A stretch of 64,000 bases of DNA from positions 22,289-86,288 of the forward strand of contig CACJBC010000003.1 in assembly GCA_902591565.1 (NCBI GenBank). Direction: 5' to 3'. Within the stretch, counting starts at the first letter, position 1. Each line of letters starts with the position of its first letter. Below the pieces are notes generated by a model, which saw only the letters and a list, made by a program, of their open reading frames with translations, had not been told where the DNA came from and did not search any database. Shown here piece after piece: positions 41,650 through 52,111 of the stretch. The translations under genes were made by a program, and so were the position numbers. This stretch comes from an uncultured SAR86 cluster bacterium. Lineage in GTDB: Bacteria > Pseudomonadota > Gammaproteobacteria > Magnimaribacterales > D2472.

Positions 41650-42179
41650 TGACAAAATTACTTTTATTAATAATACTTATTTTTACAAATAATATTTTTT
41701 CTATGATTATTGATAATTTAGACGACAAGAGAGCCAGTTGGAGTGCCATTTCAGATAATGTTATGGGAGGAATATCTGAGGTTAACTTTTACGAAGTTGA
41801 GGAGAGTGGAGAAAAATTTTATAGACTAGAAGGGACCGTTAGTACTGCTAATAATGGCGGTTTTATTCAATCTGTTATTCGTTTTCCGTTTAATGCAGAA
41901 GAATATAATGGAATAAGAATTAAAACTAGAGGCACAAATGATACTTATTATGTTTGGATAAGGACTCCTGCCAGTAGGTTTCCATGGGATAGATATATTG
42001 CTTCATTTTCCCCTGAAGATGAATGGTCTACTATTGAAATCCCATTTAATGAGTTTAATAAGTCCAATTTTTACATGCCGAAGAAGATGAATATTTCTAA
42101 AATAAGAACAATTGCTTTTGCTGCATATGGAAAAGACTTTCAAGCTGAACTTGATTTAGCTCAAATAGAGCTTTACTAA
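41649..42179 (+). CDS. CIA30 family protein
   Basis: WSAISDNVMGGISEVNF..GTVSTANNGGFIQSVI..YNGIRIKTRGTNDTYYVWIRT. Confidence 0.82.
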   Translation: MTKLLLLIILIFTNNIFSMIIDNLDDKRASWSAISDNVMGGISEVNFYEVEESGEKFYRLEGTVSTANNGGFIQSVIRFPFNAEEYNGIRIKTRGTNDTYYVWIRTPASRFPWDRYIASFSPEDEWSTIEIPFNEFNKSNFYMPKKMNISKIRTIAFAAYGKDFQAELDLAQIELY

Positions 42180-42180
42180 A

Positions 42181-42636
42181 ATGTTTTCTGACCAAGACAG
42201 GTCATATATGATAATGGCATTAAATGAGGCCCAACTCTCATTTGATCATAATGAAGTTCCTGTTGGAGCCATAATAGTTAAAGATAATGAAGTCATTGGA
42301 TCTGGCCGTAATCAGGTCATAAAAAACAATAATGTAGCGTCTCATGCTGAAATCAATGCAATTATCAATGCATCAAAAAATATAAATAATTACAGGCTCA
42401 ATAATACAAAAATGTATGTAACTCTAGAGCCATGTCACATGTGTGCAAAAGCAATAATTGATGCAAGAATTGACGAGATTATTTTTGCAGTACCTGAGCC
42501 CAAGACTGGAAGCATTATTTCAATTGATAATATATATGAAAGAATTAAGTTTAATCACAAAATTTCTTATAAACACGGTTTGTTGATGGATGAGAGTTCA
42601 AAGCTGTTGAAAGATTTTTTTAAAACTAGAAGATAG
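42181..42636 (+). CDS. tadA: tRNA-specific adenosine deaminase
   Basis: SHAEINAI and YVTLEPCHMCAKAIIDARI zinc deaminase motifs. Confidence 0.93.
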   Translation: MFSDQDRSYMIMALNEAQLSFDHNEVPVGAIIVKDNEVIGSGRNQVIKNNNVASHAEINAIINASKNINNYRLNNTKMYVTLEPCHMCAKAIIDARIDEIIFAVPEPKTGSIISIDNIYERIKFNHKISYKHGLLMDESSKLLKDFFKTRR

Positions 42637-43077
42637 TTAAGTAAGTATTTTTTCCATTCTTGTGTGTGGTATTTTTATATCAGATTCATATGGCTCTATT
42701 TCAATATAGCCTAAAGATTTATAGAAATCCAAGGCAACATTTCTTGCATTTAGTGCAACGTATGTTGCCCCTAGCGATCTAGCTTTTTCCTCTAATTTTT
42801 CAACTATTGAAGTTCCAATACCCATTCTTCTAACATTAAAAGATACACCCATATATCTTATTTGAGCTTCTTTATTACTATTCATGTGAACTCTACCACA
42901 AGCTAAAATATTATTAGATATATTAATTGCCATATAATGGTAGCTTCTTTCCTCAAGATTATCTTTTAATGGTATATGCGACATTTTTAGTGGTTTTCTT
43001 AAAACTTCCCACCTGAAATCATCATATTTTTTCCATTCTTCTTCGGATTTTGGGGATCTTATTTCAACTTGATCCAT
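42637..43077 (-). CDS. GNAT family N-acetyltransferase
   Basis: YMGVSFNVRRMGIGTSIVEKLEEKARSLGATYVALNARNVALDFYKSLGY. Confidence 0.9.
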   Translation of the reverse strand: MDQVEIRSPKSEEEWKKYDDFRWEVLRKPLKMSHIPLKDNLEERSYHYMAINISNNILACGRVHMNSNKEAQIRYMGVSFNVRRMGIGTSIVEKLEEKARSLGATYVALNARNVALDFYKSLGYIEIEPYESDIKIPHTRMEKILT

Positions 43078-43089
43078 AATTTTTATGTA

Positions 43090-43902
43090 TTAAATATCTA
43101 AATCCACCCAAACAGGACAGTGATCAGAAGGTTTTTCCATAGCTCTAGCATCATAGTCAATCCCCGTTCCAGATATTGAATTAGTTAAGTTATTTGAAAC
43201 CATTATATGATCAATCCTGAGCCCTCTTTTTGGATTGTCATCAAACATTCTAGATCTGTAGTCAAACCATGAATAAATAGTTGATTCATTAGGATTTTGA
43301 ATTCTCCATGAATCCATAAACCCTAAATTTTTTATGCTGTTCCACATTTCTCGCTCTTGTGGTTGAAAAGATGTCTTACCATCACGCAGCCATCTCTTAA
43401 TATTTTCAGGACCAATTCCAATGTCAGTATCTTCAGGAGCCACATTAAAATCACCCATAACAACTATATTCTCTTTTGTTTTTTGTAGATCTTTGATGTG
43501 TTTTTTAAGGTCATCATAGTACTTAATTTTCTTTGGAAATTTTGTCTCGTGATTGATATTTTCTCCTTGAGGAAAATAACCATTCATGATGGTTATTTCA
43601 GAATCTTTTGTCGCAAACGTACACTCTATAAATCTTTTTTGATCTTCAGGTTTATCATTTTTAAAGCCTTTAATAGTTTTCATAGGCTTTTCTTTACTAA
43701 GAATTGCTACACCATAATGTCCTTTTTGACCCCAGTATTCAGAGTGATAACCAATTTCTTCAATAACATCTATAGGAAAGTCAGGATCATTCACTTTAGT
43801 TTCTTGAAGCCCAATGACATCTGGGTTGAGGGTATCTCTTAAATGGATAAGTTGGTGTGGACGAGCTCTGATGCTATTAATGTTAAAAGATATGATTCTC
43901 AT
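43090..43902 (-). CDS. xthA: Exodeoxyribonuclease III
   Basis: RIISFNINSIRARPHQL, GLQETKVND, VMGDFNVAPEDTDIG, LRIDHIMVS, SDHCPVW. Confidence 0.95.
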   Translation of the reverse strand: MRIISFNINSIRARPHQLIHLRDTLNPDVIGLQETKVNDPDFPIDVIEEIGYHSEYWGQKGHYGVAILSKEKPMKTIKGFKNDKPEDQKRFIECTFATKDSEITIMNGYFPQGENINHETKFPKKIKYYDDLKKHIKDLQKTKENIVVMGDFNVAPEDTDIGIGPENIKRWLRDGKTSFQPQEREMWNSIKNLGFMDSWRIQNPNESTIYSWFDYRSRMFDDNPKRGLRIDHIMVSNNLTNSISGTGIDYDARAMEKPSDHCPVWVDLDI

Positions 43903-43905
43903 AAT

Positions 43906-45975
43906 TTATTCTACTTTAGAAACAAGTATTTTTTTATTTAAATTAAGGTAATCATTTATGATATTAGCTGACTCTATTAATAAATAGTCTTCTTTAAAAT
44001 CAATATCATTATTTATATTTTCATCTTTTTTGTTTTTTTCGATTAATTCTTCATAGTTTACAAATTTTTTAAGACCAAGACCTTCTCTCCTTTTATTTTC
44101 TATTTGTAGCAGCCATTCTTTTCTTGACTCCATTTCAGACCTTCTAATATCTAGATTAAGACTAAGTAGTTTTTTATCTTTATTTATGTAATATCTATCT
44201 CTTACAGCACCAAGATATTCTAGATTTGGGCTTGTAGTTAATCTTTGAGAATACAAATTTTTTATCTTAATAATTTTATCAGCATCAAAGTCAAACTTTT
44301 TATGTCTGTAAGGTCTAACAGTATCCCATTCCAATGCAGTAGGGTAAGAGCTTTCACCTACAGATTCAATATCCCAAGTAGAAAGAAGCTCTATGTCAGG
44401 CAAAACCCCTCTATTTTGTGTACTAGAACCATCAACGCGGTAATATTTTGATTCTGTAATTTTAACTTGACCTTTTGAAATACTATCTAAGCTTTGCACA
44501 GTTCCTTTACCAAACGTTCTTTGTCCAAGAACAATACCTCTTTTATAGTCTTGAATAGCTCCAGCAACAATTTCGGAAGCAGACGCAGAATAACGATTAA
44601 CCAAAACTGCCATAGGTTTTTTCCAAGCTTGTTCAGTTTTACTCGCACCATAAGGCTGAATATAGCCAGTCTTGTGTTTAACTTGAACCGTTGGACCAGA
44701 AGATATAAACAAACCAACTATTTTATTCGCCTCAATTAATGCACCACCACCATTATTTCTGAGATCTAAAATAACAGCATCAACATCCTTATTATTAAAA
44801 TCTAAAAGAATATCCTCCACATCACTGCTACTACTTCTGTAGTCTGAATCTCTATTTTGATATGCATTAAAGTCAATATAAAAGGAAGGTAAATCTATTA
44901 TTCCAATTTTATTTCCTTCATTTGTTTCTATAATTTTTGATTTGGCAGCCCTATCTTCAAGTTTTATTTCCTCTCTAGTTAAAGTGACTAATTTTCTTGT
45001 ATTATCCGCAGAATCAGAGGATATAAACTCTATTTCAACTTGTGTGCCTGATTTACCTCTTATTAAGTCTACAACTTCGTCTATTCTCCAACCCACAACA
45101 TCAACGTATTCTTTTTCTTCAGAATCTATTTGGCGTATTCGTGTTATTTTATCTTCTGGTAATATTTCTCCTGATTTTTCAGCAGGACCACCAGGAACTA
45201 AGCTAACAATTTTTGTATAGTCATCATCAGCACCTAATAAGGCACCAATGCCCTCTAGCTTAAGACTCATGTTCATATCAAAATCCTCTGCAGATCTTGG
45301 AGATAGATATGCTGAATGAGGATCAAATTGATTAGTTAAAGTGTTTATGGCTATTGAGAAAATATCGTCTTCTTTTTGTTGTTGTATTCTTCTAATTTTA
45401 TTTTTATATCTCTTCAGTAAAACTTTTTTTGGATCATCAGAAAGAGTCTCTGACATTAAAGCCACAAGCAAATCATTTTTAGTTTCATTTCTCCATATAT
45501 TTTTTTGATGATACTCTGATTCAGGCCACTGATTATCTTCATAATAGATGTCAATGAATTCTTCCTTTGTAAAATCAAATGAATCTTCCTCAATAAGTTT
45601 TATTTGATATTCAGAAAAGGTCAAAAGCCTTTCAAAATATAAATTAATGATCAAGTATGCTAAATCTATATCAAAATATTTTTCTGAGTATTTATTCGAT
45701 TCTTCTTGGAATTTTTTTATCTCTGATGAAACAAAATATAATTTATTTTCATCAAGTCTATTTATCAATGCATCTACATAATTACTATTGAAATCTTCTT
45801 TTACAAAGTTTTTTATGTAATGTTCTTTTTTAAGCTTACTAAAAACCTCTTTGCTAAGGTTAACTTTTTCTTCTGTTAGATTTGTAGATATATATTTTTG
45901 GGGTTCATAGCTTGAGTTACCGCACCCAAACAAAGCAAGGCAAACGAAAGACCAGATAAGTTTATTTTTAATCAC
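43906..45975 (-). CDS. prc: Carboxy-terminal (tail-specific) protease
   Basis: PDZ region; VILDLRNNGGGALIEA; NRYSASASEIVAGAIQDYKRGIVLGQRTFGKGTVQ catalytic Ser/Lys region. Confidence 0.93.
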   Translation of the reverse strand: MIKNKLIWSFVCLALFGCGNSSYEPQKYISTNLTEEKVNLSKEVFSKLKKEHYIKNFVKEDFNSNYVDALINRLDENKLYFVSSEIKKFQEESNKYSEKYFDIDLAYLIINLYFERLLTFSEYQIKLIEEDSFDFTKEEFIDIYYEDNQWPESEYHQKNIWRNETKNDLLVALMSETLSDDPKKVLLKRYKNKIRRIQQQKEDDIFSIAINTLTNQFDPHSAYLSPRSAEDFDMNMSLKLEGIGALLGADDDYTKIVSLVPGGPAEKSGEILPEDKITRIRQIDSEEKEYVDVVGWRIDEVVDLIRGKSGTQVEIEFISSDSADNTRKLVTLTREEIKLEDRAAKSKIIETNEGNKIGIIDLPSFYIDFNAYQNRDSDYRSSSSDVEDILLDFNNKDVDAVILDLRNNGGGALIEANKIVGLFISSGPTVQVKHKTGYIQPYGASKTEQAWKKPMAVLVNRYSASASEIVAGAIQDYKRGIVLGQRTFGKGTVQSLDSISKGQVKITESKYYRVDGSSTQNRGVLPDIELLSTWDIESVGESSYPTALEWDTVRPYRHKKFDFDADKIIKIKNLYSQRLTTSPNLEYLGAVRDRYYINKDKKLLSLNLDIRRSEMESRKEWLLQIENKRREGLGLKKFVNYEELIEKNKKDENINNDIDFKEDYLLIESANIINDYLNLNKKILVSKVE

Positions 45976-46103
45976 AAGCTTATAAATTATATATTTTTGC
46001 TGTTTTAATGAATTATTATCAGAAGAATATGATGCACACTAGTTGTTAATTATACAAGTATAAAAATCTATCACATTTTTATCCATATATAATGTTAGGG
46101 CAC

Positions 46104-47363
46104 ATGAGAAATTTTTTTATATTTTTATTATTAAATACAATCTGCTTTAGATTAGACTCAGATGAGACCAGTACATCTCATTTAGAATCTATTGTCTTAG
46201 GCTCTGGTTGCTTTTGGGGTGCTGAAAAAGGCTATGAATCATTAGATGGAGTTAAAGATGCTGTATCTGGTTATTCAGACGGTAGCGGAATTAGACCTAC
46301 ATATAGAGAAATAACAAAACTTAAAAATAAGTTCAATGAAAATAATTTTGCAGAAGTTGTTGAAGTTACTTTTAATAAAGAAGTTATAAGCTTGAGATCA
46401 TTGCTTGAACATTTTTATGAATCCCATGATCCAACTCAATTTAATCGACAGGGAAATGATATTGGTACTCAATATAGATCAATAATTTTATACACAAAGC
46501 AATCCCAAAAGAAAGTTATTGATGAAACTACAAATGAATTTCAAAAGCTATTGTTAGAAAAAGGGTATGGAGAAATACAGACGAAAATTAAACCTCTAGA
46601 GAAATTTTATGTTGCAGAAGAATATCATCAGGATTACATAAAAAAAAATCCTAATGGTTATTGTCCAGATCACTCAACTGGAGTGGTTTTTGATAAAACC
46701 AATGTAGAGACAATAGATAACTCTTCATTACTTAAAGGCATGTTTATTCTTGTAATAGATTCTCAAGATTATTGTCCATATTGTGAGAAATTTAAAATTG
46801 ATGTTGCAGACGAATATCTAGGAAGTATTCCTATGGTTTTTAGAACAGCAAGCCAATTAAATGATCTAAACATCAAGACGCCTACTTGGGCAACGCCAAC
46901 AATTATTTTTTTAAAAGACGGTAAAGAATTTTTTTCTTATCAAGGCTATATGGATTCAAAATTATTTTATAAAGCACTAGGAAAATTTAAGCTTGGTGAC
47001 TCGGATGTTTATGATGTTGCCTTTAACAAGGGAACAGATGCAAGATTTTGTAAAGAATATCAAATCTTTAAAAATACTCCTGATGGTATTTTTATTGATA
47101 AATTAAGCGGAGTGCCATTATTTGATACAAGAGATAGATTTATTTCGCCTACCGGCTGGTTATCATTTACAGCACCAATTCCAAACTCAACCTATGAAAT
47201 TCCAGACAATTCATATGGGATGAAAAGGACCGAAGTAAAATCATTGTCTAGTGATATACATTTAGGTCATGTTTTTGATGATGGCCCTAACGGTATGCCA
47301 AGGTATTGCATTAATGCAACAGTGCTTGAGTTTATTGCAAGAAATGATTTACAAAATTTATAA
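46104..47363 (+). CDS. msrAB: Methionine sulfoxide reductase fusion MsrA - thioredoxin-like - MsrB, exported
   Basis: MsrA GSGCFWGAEKGYESL; middle DYCPYCEKFKIDVADEYLG thioredoxin-like; MsrB FISPTGWLSFTAPI, LGHVFDDGPNGMPRYCINATVLEF. Confidence 0.92.
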   Translation: MRNFFIFLLLNTICFRLDSDETSTSHLESIVLGSGCFWGAEKGYESLDGVKDAVSGYSDGSGIRPTYREITKLKNKFNENNFAEVVEVTFNKEVISLRSLLEHFYESHDPTQFNRQGNDIGTQYRSIILYTKQSQKKVIDETTNEFQKLLLEKGYGEIQTKIKPLEKFYVAEEYHQDYIKKNPNGYCPDHSTGVVFDKTNVETIDNSSLLKGMFILVIDSQDYCPYCEKFKIDVADEYLGSIPMVFRTASQLNDLNIKTPTWATPTIIFLKDGKEFFSYQGYMDSKLFYKALGKFKLGDSDVYDVAFNKGTDARFCKEYQIFKNTPDGIFIDKLSGVPLFDTRDRFISPTGWLSFTAPIPNSTYEIPDNSYGMKRTEVKSLSSDIHLGHVFDDGPNGMPRYCINATVLEFIARNDLQNL

Positions 47364-47372
47364 TAATATTCA

Positions 47373-47867
47373 ATGAGTAATTCTGATTTTACAGTACCAG
47401 ATATATGTGACGCATATGGAGATAAGATAGCAATAGGTGATATTTTTCTGACTTCTTACGGCGGCATAGAAAAATTCTTCGGAGAAATTAGAACAGTCGA
47501 TTGTCCTCATAGTAATAGTGTTGTTAAAGAATTAGTCCAAGAAAATGGTGAAGAAAAAGTTCTAGTTATAAATCATTCTGGTGATAAATTATGTTCAATG
47601 GTTGGCGATCAAATTGCTCAAAAAGCTTATGAAAATAATTGGAAAGGTATATTTGTAAATGGTTATATTAGAGATATAGAATTAATCAAGAATATTTCAA
47701 TTGGTGTTTGTGCAAAAAACGCTTTCCCAATGAAGACTGATAAAGCAGTTGGAGTTGGAACTAAGGATACAAGTTTTAAAATTGGTTCAGTTGAAATAAG
47801 TAGCGGAAATTGGATTTATGTTGATGCTAATGGATGGGTTGTAAGCAAAAATAAACTAGAATTTTAA
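47373..47867 (+). CDS. rraA: RraA family protein
   Basis: PDICDAYGD; FFGEIRTVDCPHSNSVVKEL; GIFVNGYIRDIELIKNISIGVCAKNAFPMKT. Confidence 0.92.
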   Translation: MSNSDFTVPDICDAYGDKIAIGDIFLTSYGGIEKFFGEIRTVDCPHSNSVVKELVQENGEEKVLVINHSGDKLCSMVGDQIAQKAYENNWKGIFVNGYIRDIELIKNISIGVCAKNAFPMKTDKAVGVGTKDTSFKIGSVEISSGNWIYVDANGWVVSKNKLEF

Positions 47868-48740
47868 TTTTTCAATCTCTAAATCTTTTTCTTTCCAAAT
47901 TTCCTCAATCCATTCCTTAAAATCTTTTCTATATTGGTCATCGGTAGAGTAATTTTTATTCTTAAGGTTCTCAGGTATTTCATATTTTTTAACCAATACT
48001 TTTACATCGCGCATATCGCCTTTCAAGAATGCCCAAGCTCCTCTTTTTTTTGACTTATAAACAACTGAGTAGTCAACGAGAACATTTATGTTTGGCATAG
48101 CTGAAAGGGCAGTAGCAATACCGCCGGTTCTTGGTTTTAATAAATTTTTATATGGTGAATTTTGTAATTTATGTTTTGTAGCATTATTTCTAGTTCCCTC
48201 TGCGTAACTAAAAATTGTTGAGGGTGATCTTAAGAATCTTTGGCATGCTTTAACAGTATTTTCATAATCTTTAAATCTTAAATTTGGATTTTTTTCGATT
48301 TGCTCTTTTGAATGCCTATTAACAAAAGGCATGTTTAAGGTTTTGTTAGCTAAAAAAATAAATGGTATCCAGGCCAATTCTTTTTTCATAAAGAATTTTA
48401 GCAGTGGTATTCTATTATGTGCAGCAACTAAAACAATAAATATATCCGCCCACGATTGATGATTGGATACAGCCATATACCAATTATTTTTATCAAACTC
48501 ATTATCATCAAAAACTTGCATAGAATCTTTATGCATGATTTTCATAATAATTTTTAGGCCATATACAGTTATGTCCCCAATAGTATTTGAGATTTTACTT
48601 AATTTAATTTTAAAAGATTTAAATGGGAATATTGCTCTTGGGATATTAATAATGGCCAATGTGCCAAAACCAATTGTTAGCTCAGTAACAATTAAAATAA
48701 ATGTAAAAAATCCTATAAAGGTGGACTTTATGTGATACAT
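47856..48740 (-). CDS. Lysophospholipid acyltransferase (PlsC/YihG-like)
   Basis: YMAVSNHQSWADIFIV; KELAWIPFIFLANKTLNMPFVNR; FSYAEGTRNN; LLKPRTGGI. Confidence 0.9.
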   Translation of the reverse strand: MYHIKSTFIGFFTFILIVTELTIGFGTLAIINIPRAIFPFKSFKIKLSKISNTIGDITVYGLKIIMKIMHKDSMQVFDDNEFDKNNWYMAVSNHQSWADIFIVLVAAHNRIPLLKFFMKKELAWIPFIFLANKTLNMPFVNRHSKEQIEKNPNLRFKDYENTVKACQRFLRSPSTIFSYAEGTRNNATKHKLQNSPYKNLLKPRTGGIATALSAMPNINVLVDYSVVYKSKKRGAWAFLKGDMRDVKVLVKKYEIPENLKNKNYSTDDQYRKDFKEWIEEIWKEKDLEIEKLKF

Positions 48741-48756
48741 ATATATTTTTTTAAAT

Positions 48757-49896
48757 CTAAAACCCGCTTAGATTAGCATATCTTTCAGTATGATATGTAG
48801 AACTACCAAAAATTTGTTCAGCAACTCTTGATCTTTTTATAAAAAAGCCAAGGTCATATTCATCTGTAACACCAATACCACCATGCATTTGAATTGCTTC
48901 ATTGGATACTAGATGAAGAGTCTCTCCGGCTACTGTTTTAGCAAGACTAGATAACCTTTGGAGTTCATTAGATCGTTCGTCAGCACCATGGACAGCTGCC
49001 ATAACTGCAGACTTGGTAAGCTCAATTTCACAAAACATTGCAGCTGCTCTGTGTTGGAGTGCCTGAAACGTGCCAATTAATACACCAAATTGTTTTCTTT
49101 GTTTAAGATATTCAATCGTTGTTTCAAAGGCAGACTCAGCATTACCTAACATTTCGGCTGAAATAGCTATTCTTCCAATATCAAGAATACTTTCAACTGT
49201 TTCACCACCAGATTCTAGTGCTCCTAAAATATCTTGGTTAGAACATTTAACATCATTAAAATTAATATTTGCATAATTTCGTGAATCAGCCATATCAAGT
49301 TTAGTCTTATCAATACCATCTGCATTTGAATCAATAATAAATAGAGTTAATCCGGTTAGTTCATCAGAATTACCTGATGTTCTTGTAAGCACTATTAATA
49401 CATCAGCACTAGCGCCGTCTATAACAAAAGTTTTTTTACCATTTAAAATATATTTATCATCTTTTTTTTCTGCTGTAAGAGACGTTTTTGATGGATCATG
49501 ATGACTAGACTCATCTACAGCAAGAGCTGTTGTAATTTTCCCATTTAGTATTTTTGGAAGGTATTGTTCTTTTTGTTCCTGTGTTCCAAAATTTGAAATG
49601 GCATATGCACCTAGAACACCTGTTGAAAATAGGGGTGAGGGCGTAAGTGTTTTACCACATTCTTGTAAAATTACGCTTATACCTGCCACGCCAAAGTTAG
49701 AACCACCAAATTCTTCAGGTATTAGTATCCCAGACCACCCTAAATTAACCATTTCTTGCCAAATATCTTTATCCCATAGATTTTGATCATTGCTGTCTCT
49801 GAGCGCTCTAAAATGTGCTACTGGAGTTCTTTCTTGTGCAAAATTTTTAGCTGTATCTCTAAGGAATTCTTGTTCTTCCGTAAGTATTAATTTCAT
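48757..49896 (-). CDS. Acyl-CoA dehydrogenase family protein
   Basis: MVNLGWSGILIPEEFGGSNFGVAGISVI; YLKQRKQFGVLIGTFQALQHRAA; AIQMHGGIGVTDEYD. Confidence 0.92.
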   Translation of the reverse strand: MKLILTEEQEFLRDTAKNFAQERTPVAHFRALRDSNDQNLWDKDIWQEMVNLGWSGILIPEEFGGSNFGVAGISVILQECGKTLTPSPLFSTGVLGAYAISNFGTQEQKEQYLPKILNGKITTALAVDESSHHDPSKTSLTAEKKDDKYILNGKKTFVIDGASADVLIVLTRTSGNSDELTGLTLFIIDSNADGIDKTKLDMADSRNYANINFNDVKCSNQDILGALESGGETVESILDIGRIAISAEMLGNAESAFETTIEYLKQRKQFGVLIGTFQALQHRAAAMFCEIELTKSAVMAAVHGADERSNELQRLSSLAKTVAGETLHLVSNEAIQMHGGIGVTDEYDLGFFIKRSRVAEQIFGSSTYHTERYANLSGF

Positions 49897-49915
49897 ATTA
49901 AATTCCTATTAAAAC

Positions 49916-51106
49916 TCAGCTTGGAAGACCTAATACTCTTTTAGATATAACATTTAGCTGGACTTCAGAAGTGCCACCCTCAATAGAATTTCCTTTTGTT
50001 CTTAACCATGCTCTGGTGAGATTTTTTTCTTCTTTATCAAATTCATCACCATCCCAGGCAACTCCATTTATACCAGTAGCTGCAATCATAAGCTCATGAC
50101 GTTTTTTATTATGTTCTGTTCCGTAAAGTTTAAACATTGATGCAGTTGCACTAGCTTTTCCGCCTTCGTCTCTAGCTCTTTTGAATGTCAATCCAAAAGC
50201 ATGTTCTTTTATTTTGTGTGAAGCTATTTGAGATCGATAAAAACCATTACTTATTTTTCCATTTTCTTCACCAATATATTTTTTTGCAATCGAAACAAGA
50301 TCTCTGCCACTGCCCATACCAGATCCAAGACCAAAGCTTGAGATAAAAGCTCTTTCGTGTTGAAGAAGCGCTTTTGCAATGGCCCAGCCAGCATTGAGTT
50401 GACCTATAAGATTTTCTTTTGGTACTTTAACATCATCAAAAAATGTTTCACAAAAAGGTGATTTTCCAGATATCAGAGTAATTGGCTTTGTGCTAACTCC
50501 TGCTGTTGCCATATCTATTAACAGAAAACTAATACCGTCATGTTTAGGCTCTTTGGGACCAGTCCTTACTAATGCAAATATCCAATCTGCTTTATCTGCA
50601 TATGAGGTCCATACTTTTTGCCCATTAACTAAAAAATGATTACCGTTATCTTCAGCTTTTGTTGAGAGGCTTGCTAAATCAGACCCTGAACCAGGTTCTG
50701 AATAGCCTTGGCACCACCTAATTTCACCTTTTATAATTTTTGGGAGATGTTCTTTTTTTTGTTCTTCTGATCCATATTCTAGTAATACTGGAGCAAGCAT
50801 CCAAATACCAAAACTTAGTAAAGGCTGTTTAGCACCAATAGCAAACATTTCTTGATTAAGAATCGTTAATTGCTCAGCATTCAAGCCACCGCCACCATAT
50901 TCTTTAGGCACTGTTGGCATAGTCCATCCTTTTTCACCCATTCTGTCCAGCCATATTTTAGATTCAGGATTTTTATAGACCGCATTTCTGCCTCCCCAAA
51001 CTTCGTCAACTGGTATGGACGGATCAGCACCACTTCTCATAGATGGAGGACAATTTTTATCCAGCCATTCTTTAACTTCTTTTCTAAATTCTTCTAAGTT
51101 TTGCAT
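49916..51106 (-). CDS. Acyl-CoA dehydrogenase family protein
   Basis: GWTMPTVPKEYGGGGLNAEQ; CQGYSEPGSGSDLASLSTKAE; GGTSEVQLNVISKRVLGLP. Confidence 0.93.
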   Translation of the reverse strand: MQNLEEFRKEVKEWLDKNCPPSMRSGADPSIPVDEVWGGRNAVYKNPESKIWLDRMGEKGWTMPTVPKEYGGGGLNAEQLTILNQEMFAIGAKQPLLSFGIWMLAPVLLEYGSEEQKKEHLPKIIKGEIRWCQGYSEPGSGSDLASLSTKAEDNGNHFLVNGQKVWTSYADKADWIFALVRTGPKEPKHDGISFLLIDMATAGVSTKPITLISGKSPFCETFFDDVKVPKENLIGQLNAGWAIAKALLQHERAFISSFGLGSGMGSGRDLVSIAKKYIGEENGKISNGFYRSQIASHKIKEHAFGLTFKRARDEGGKASATASMFKLYGTEHNKKRHELMIAATGINGVAWDGDEFDKEEKNLTRAWLRTKGNSIEGGTSEVQLNVISKRVLGLPS

Positions 51107-51232
51107 TTTATAATATATATATTTTTCGATTGTAAATCATACTATAGCAAACTTGATAGATAGCAAAAATCTAAAATGTTCAAAATTTATCAATGATATC
51201 TATATTCTTATAGCTTGAGCTAATTGAAATAG

Positions 51233-51238
51233 TATAAT
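51233..51238 (+). promoter_or_regulatory. -10 box TATAAT upstream of nadK
   Basis: Perfect TATAAT, 6 nt before ATG. Confidence 0.5.
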
Positions 51239-51244
51239 TACGAC

Positions 51245-52108
51245 ATGTTTAAAAATATTGGCATCTATGTGAGAGAAAAATCAGGTGAGGGTATAGACTC
51301 TAGCAGTCTTGACGCGCTAATTTTATCTTTAAAAAAACATACCTCTGATATTTTTATAGATGAAACATCAAAATATAAAAATAATTCTTTAGCTGCATTA
51401 AAGCATGATGAGTTTGTGTCTAAAGTTGACTTGCTTATTGTTTTTGGAGGTGATGGAACGCTCCTTAGATCAGCTAGAAAATACTTTGAATATAATATCC
51501 CTATCCTTGGAATTAATATGGGAACCGTAGGGTTTTTGACTGATGTTAAAACAAAGGACTTTGAATCAATAATAAAAGATGTCATTGATGGTAATTGCGA
51601 GATTGAAGAAAGACATCTTGTTAGAGCTGACTTTGGCAAAAAAACAGCTTACGGTCTAAACGAAATAGTTATTCATTCTGGAGGTTACACTCAATTAATG
51701 AGATACAGATTGTCAGTAAATGATAAAGTTGTTTACGAGCAAAGGTCAGATGGTTTAATAATAGCAACACCAACGGGCTCAACTGCATACGCTTTATCTG
51801 CAGGCGGACCAATTATTCATCCTTCACTAGATGTATGGACTATTTTGCCTATGCTTCCTCAAAGTATTTCTGCCAGGCCTTTTGTTATATCTTCAAATGA
51901 TAGAGTTACAGTCAATCTAATAAGCGGACCTATGAATCAGGCAAAAATTTGCGCCGATGGCCAAGAAGATGAAAATGCTTCATATGCTGAAGATATTGTT
52001 ATATCTAAAATGAATTCTAAGCTTCGTTTAGTTCATCCTCTTAATAATAATTTTTTTGAAGCATGCAGAGAAAAGCTTGGTTGGAGCTTAGATATTTCTA
52101 AAAAATAA
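51245..52108 (+). CDS. nadK: NAD kinase
   Basis: LIVFGGDGTLLRSARKY; GINMGTVGFLTDV; TPTGSTAYALSAGGPIIHP. Confidence 0.96.
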   Translation: MFKNIGIYVREKSGEGIDSSSLDALILSLKKHTSDIFIDETSKYKNNSLAALKHDEFVSKVDLLIVFGGDGTLLRSARKYFEYNIPILGINMGTVGFLTDVKTKDFESIIKDVIDGNCEIEERHLVRADFGKKTAYGLNEIVIHSGGYTQLMRYRLSVNDKVVYEQRSDGLIIATPTGSTAYALSAGGPIIHPSLDVWTILPMLPQSISARPFVISSNDRVTVNLISGPMNQAKICADGQEDENASYAEDIVISKMNSKLRLVHPLNNNFFEACREKLGWSLDISKK

Positions 52109-52111
52109 TAA

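Noticed and set aside
43498-43842. 114-aa plus-strand ORF
   Set aside because: Antisense to xthA; Phe/Ile-rich shadow translation.
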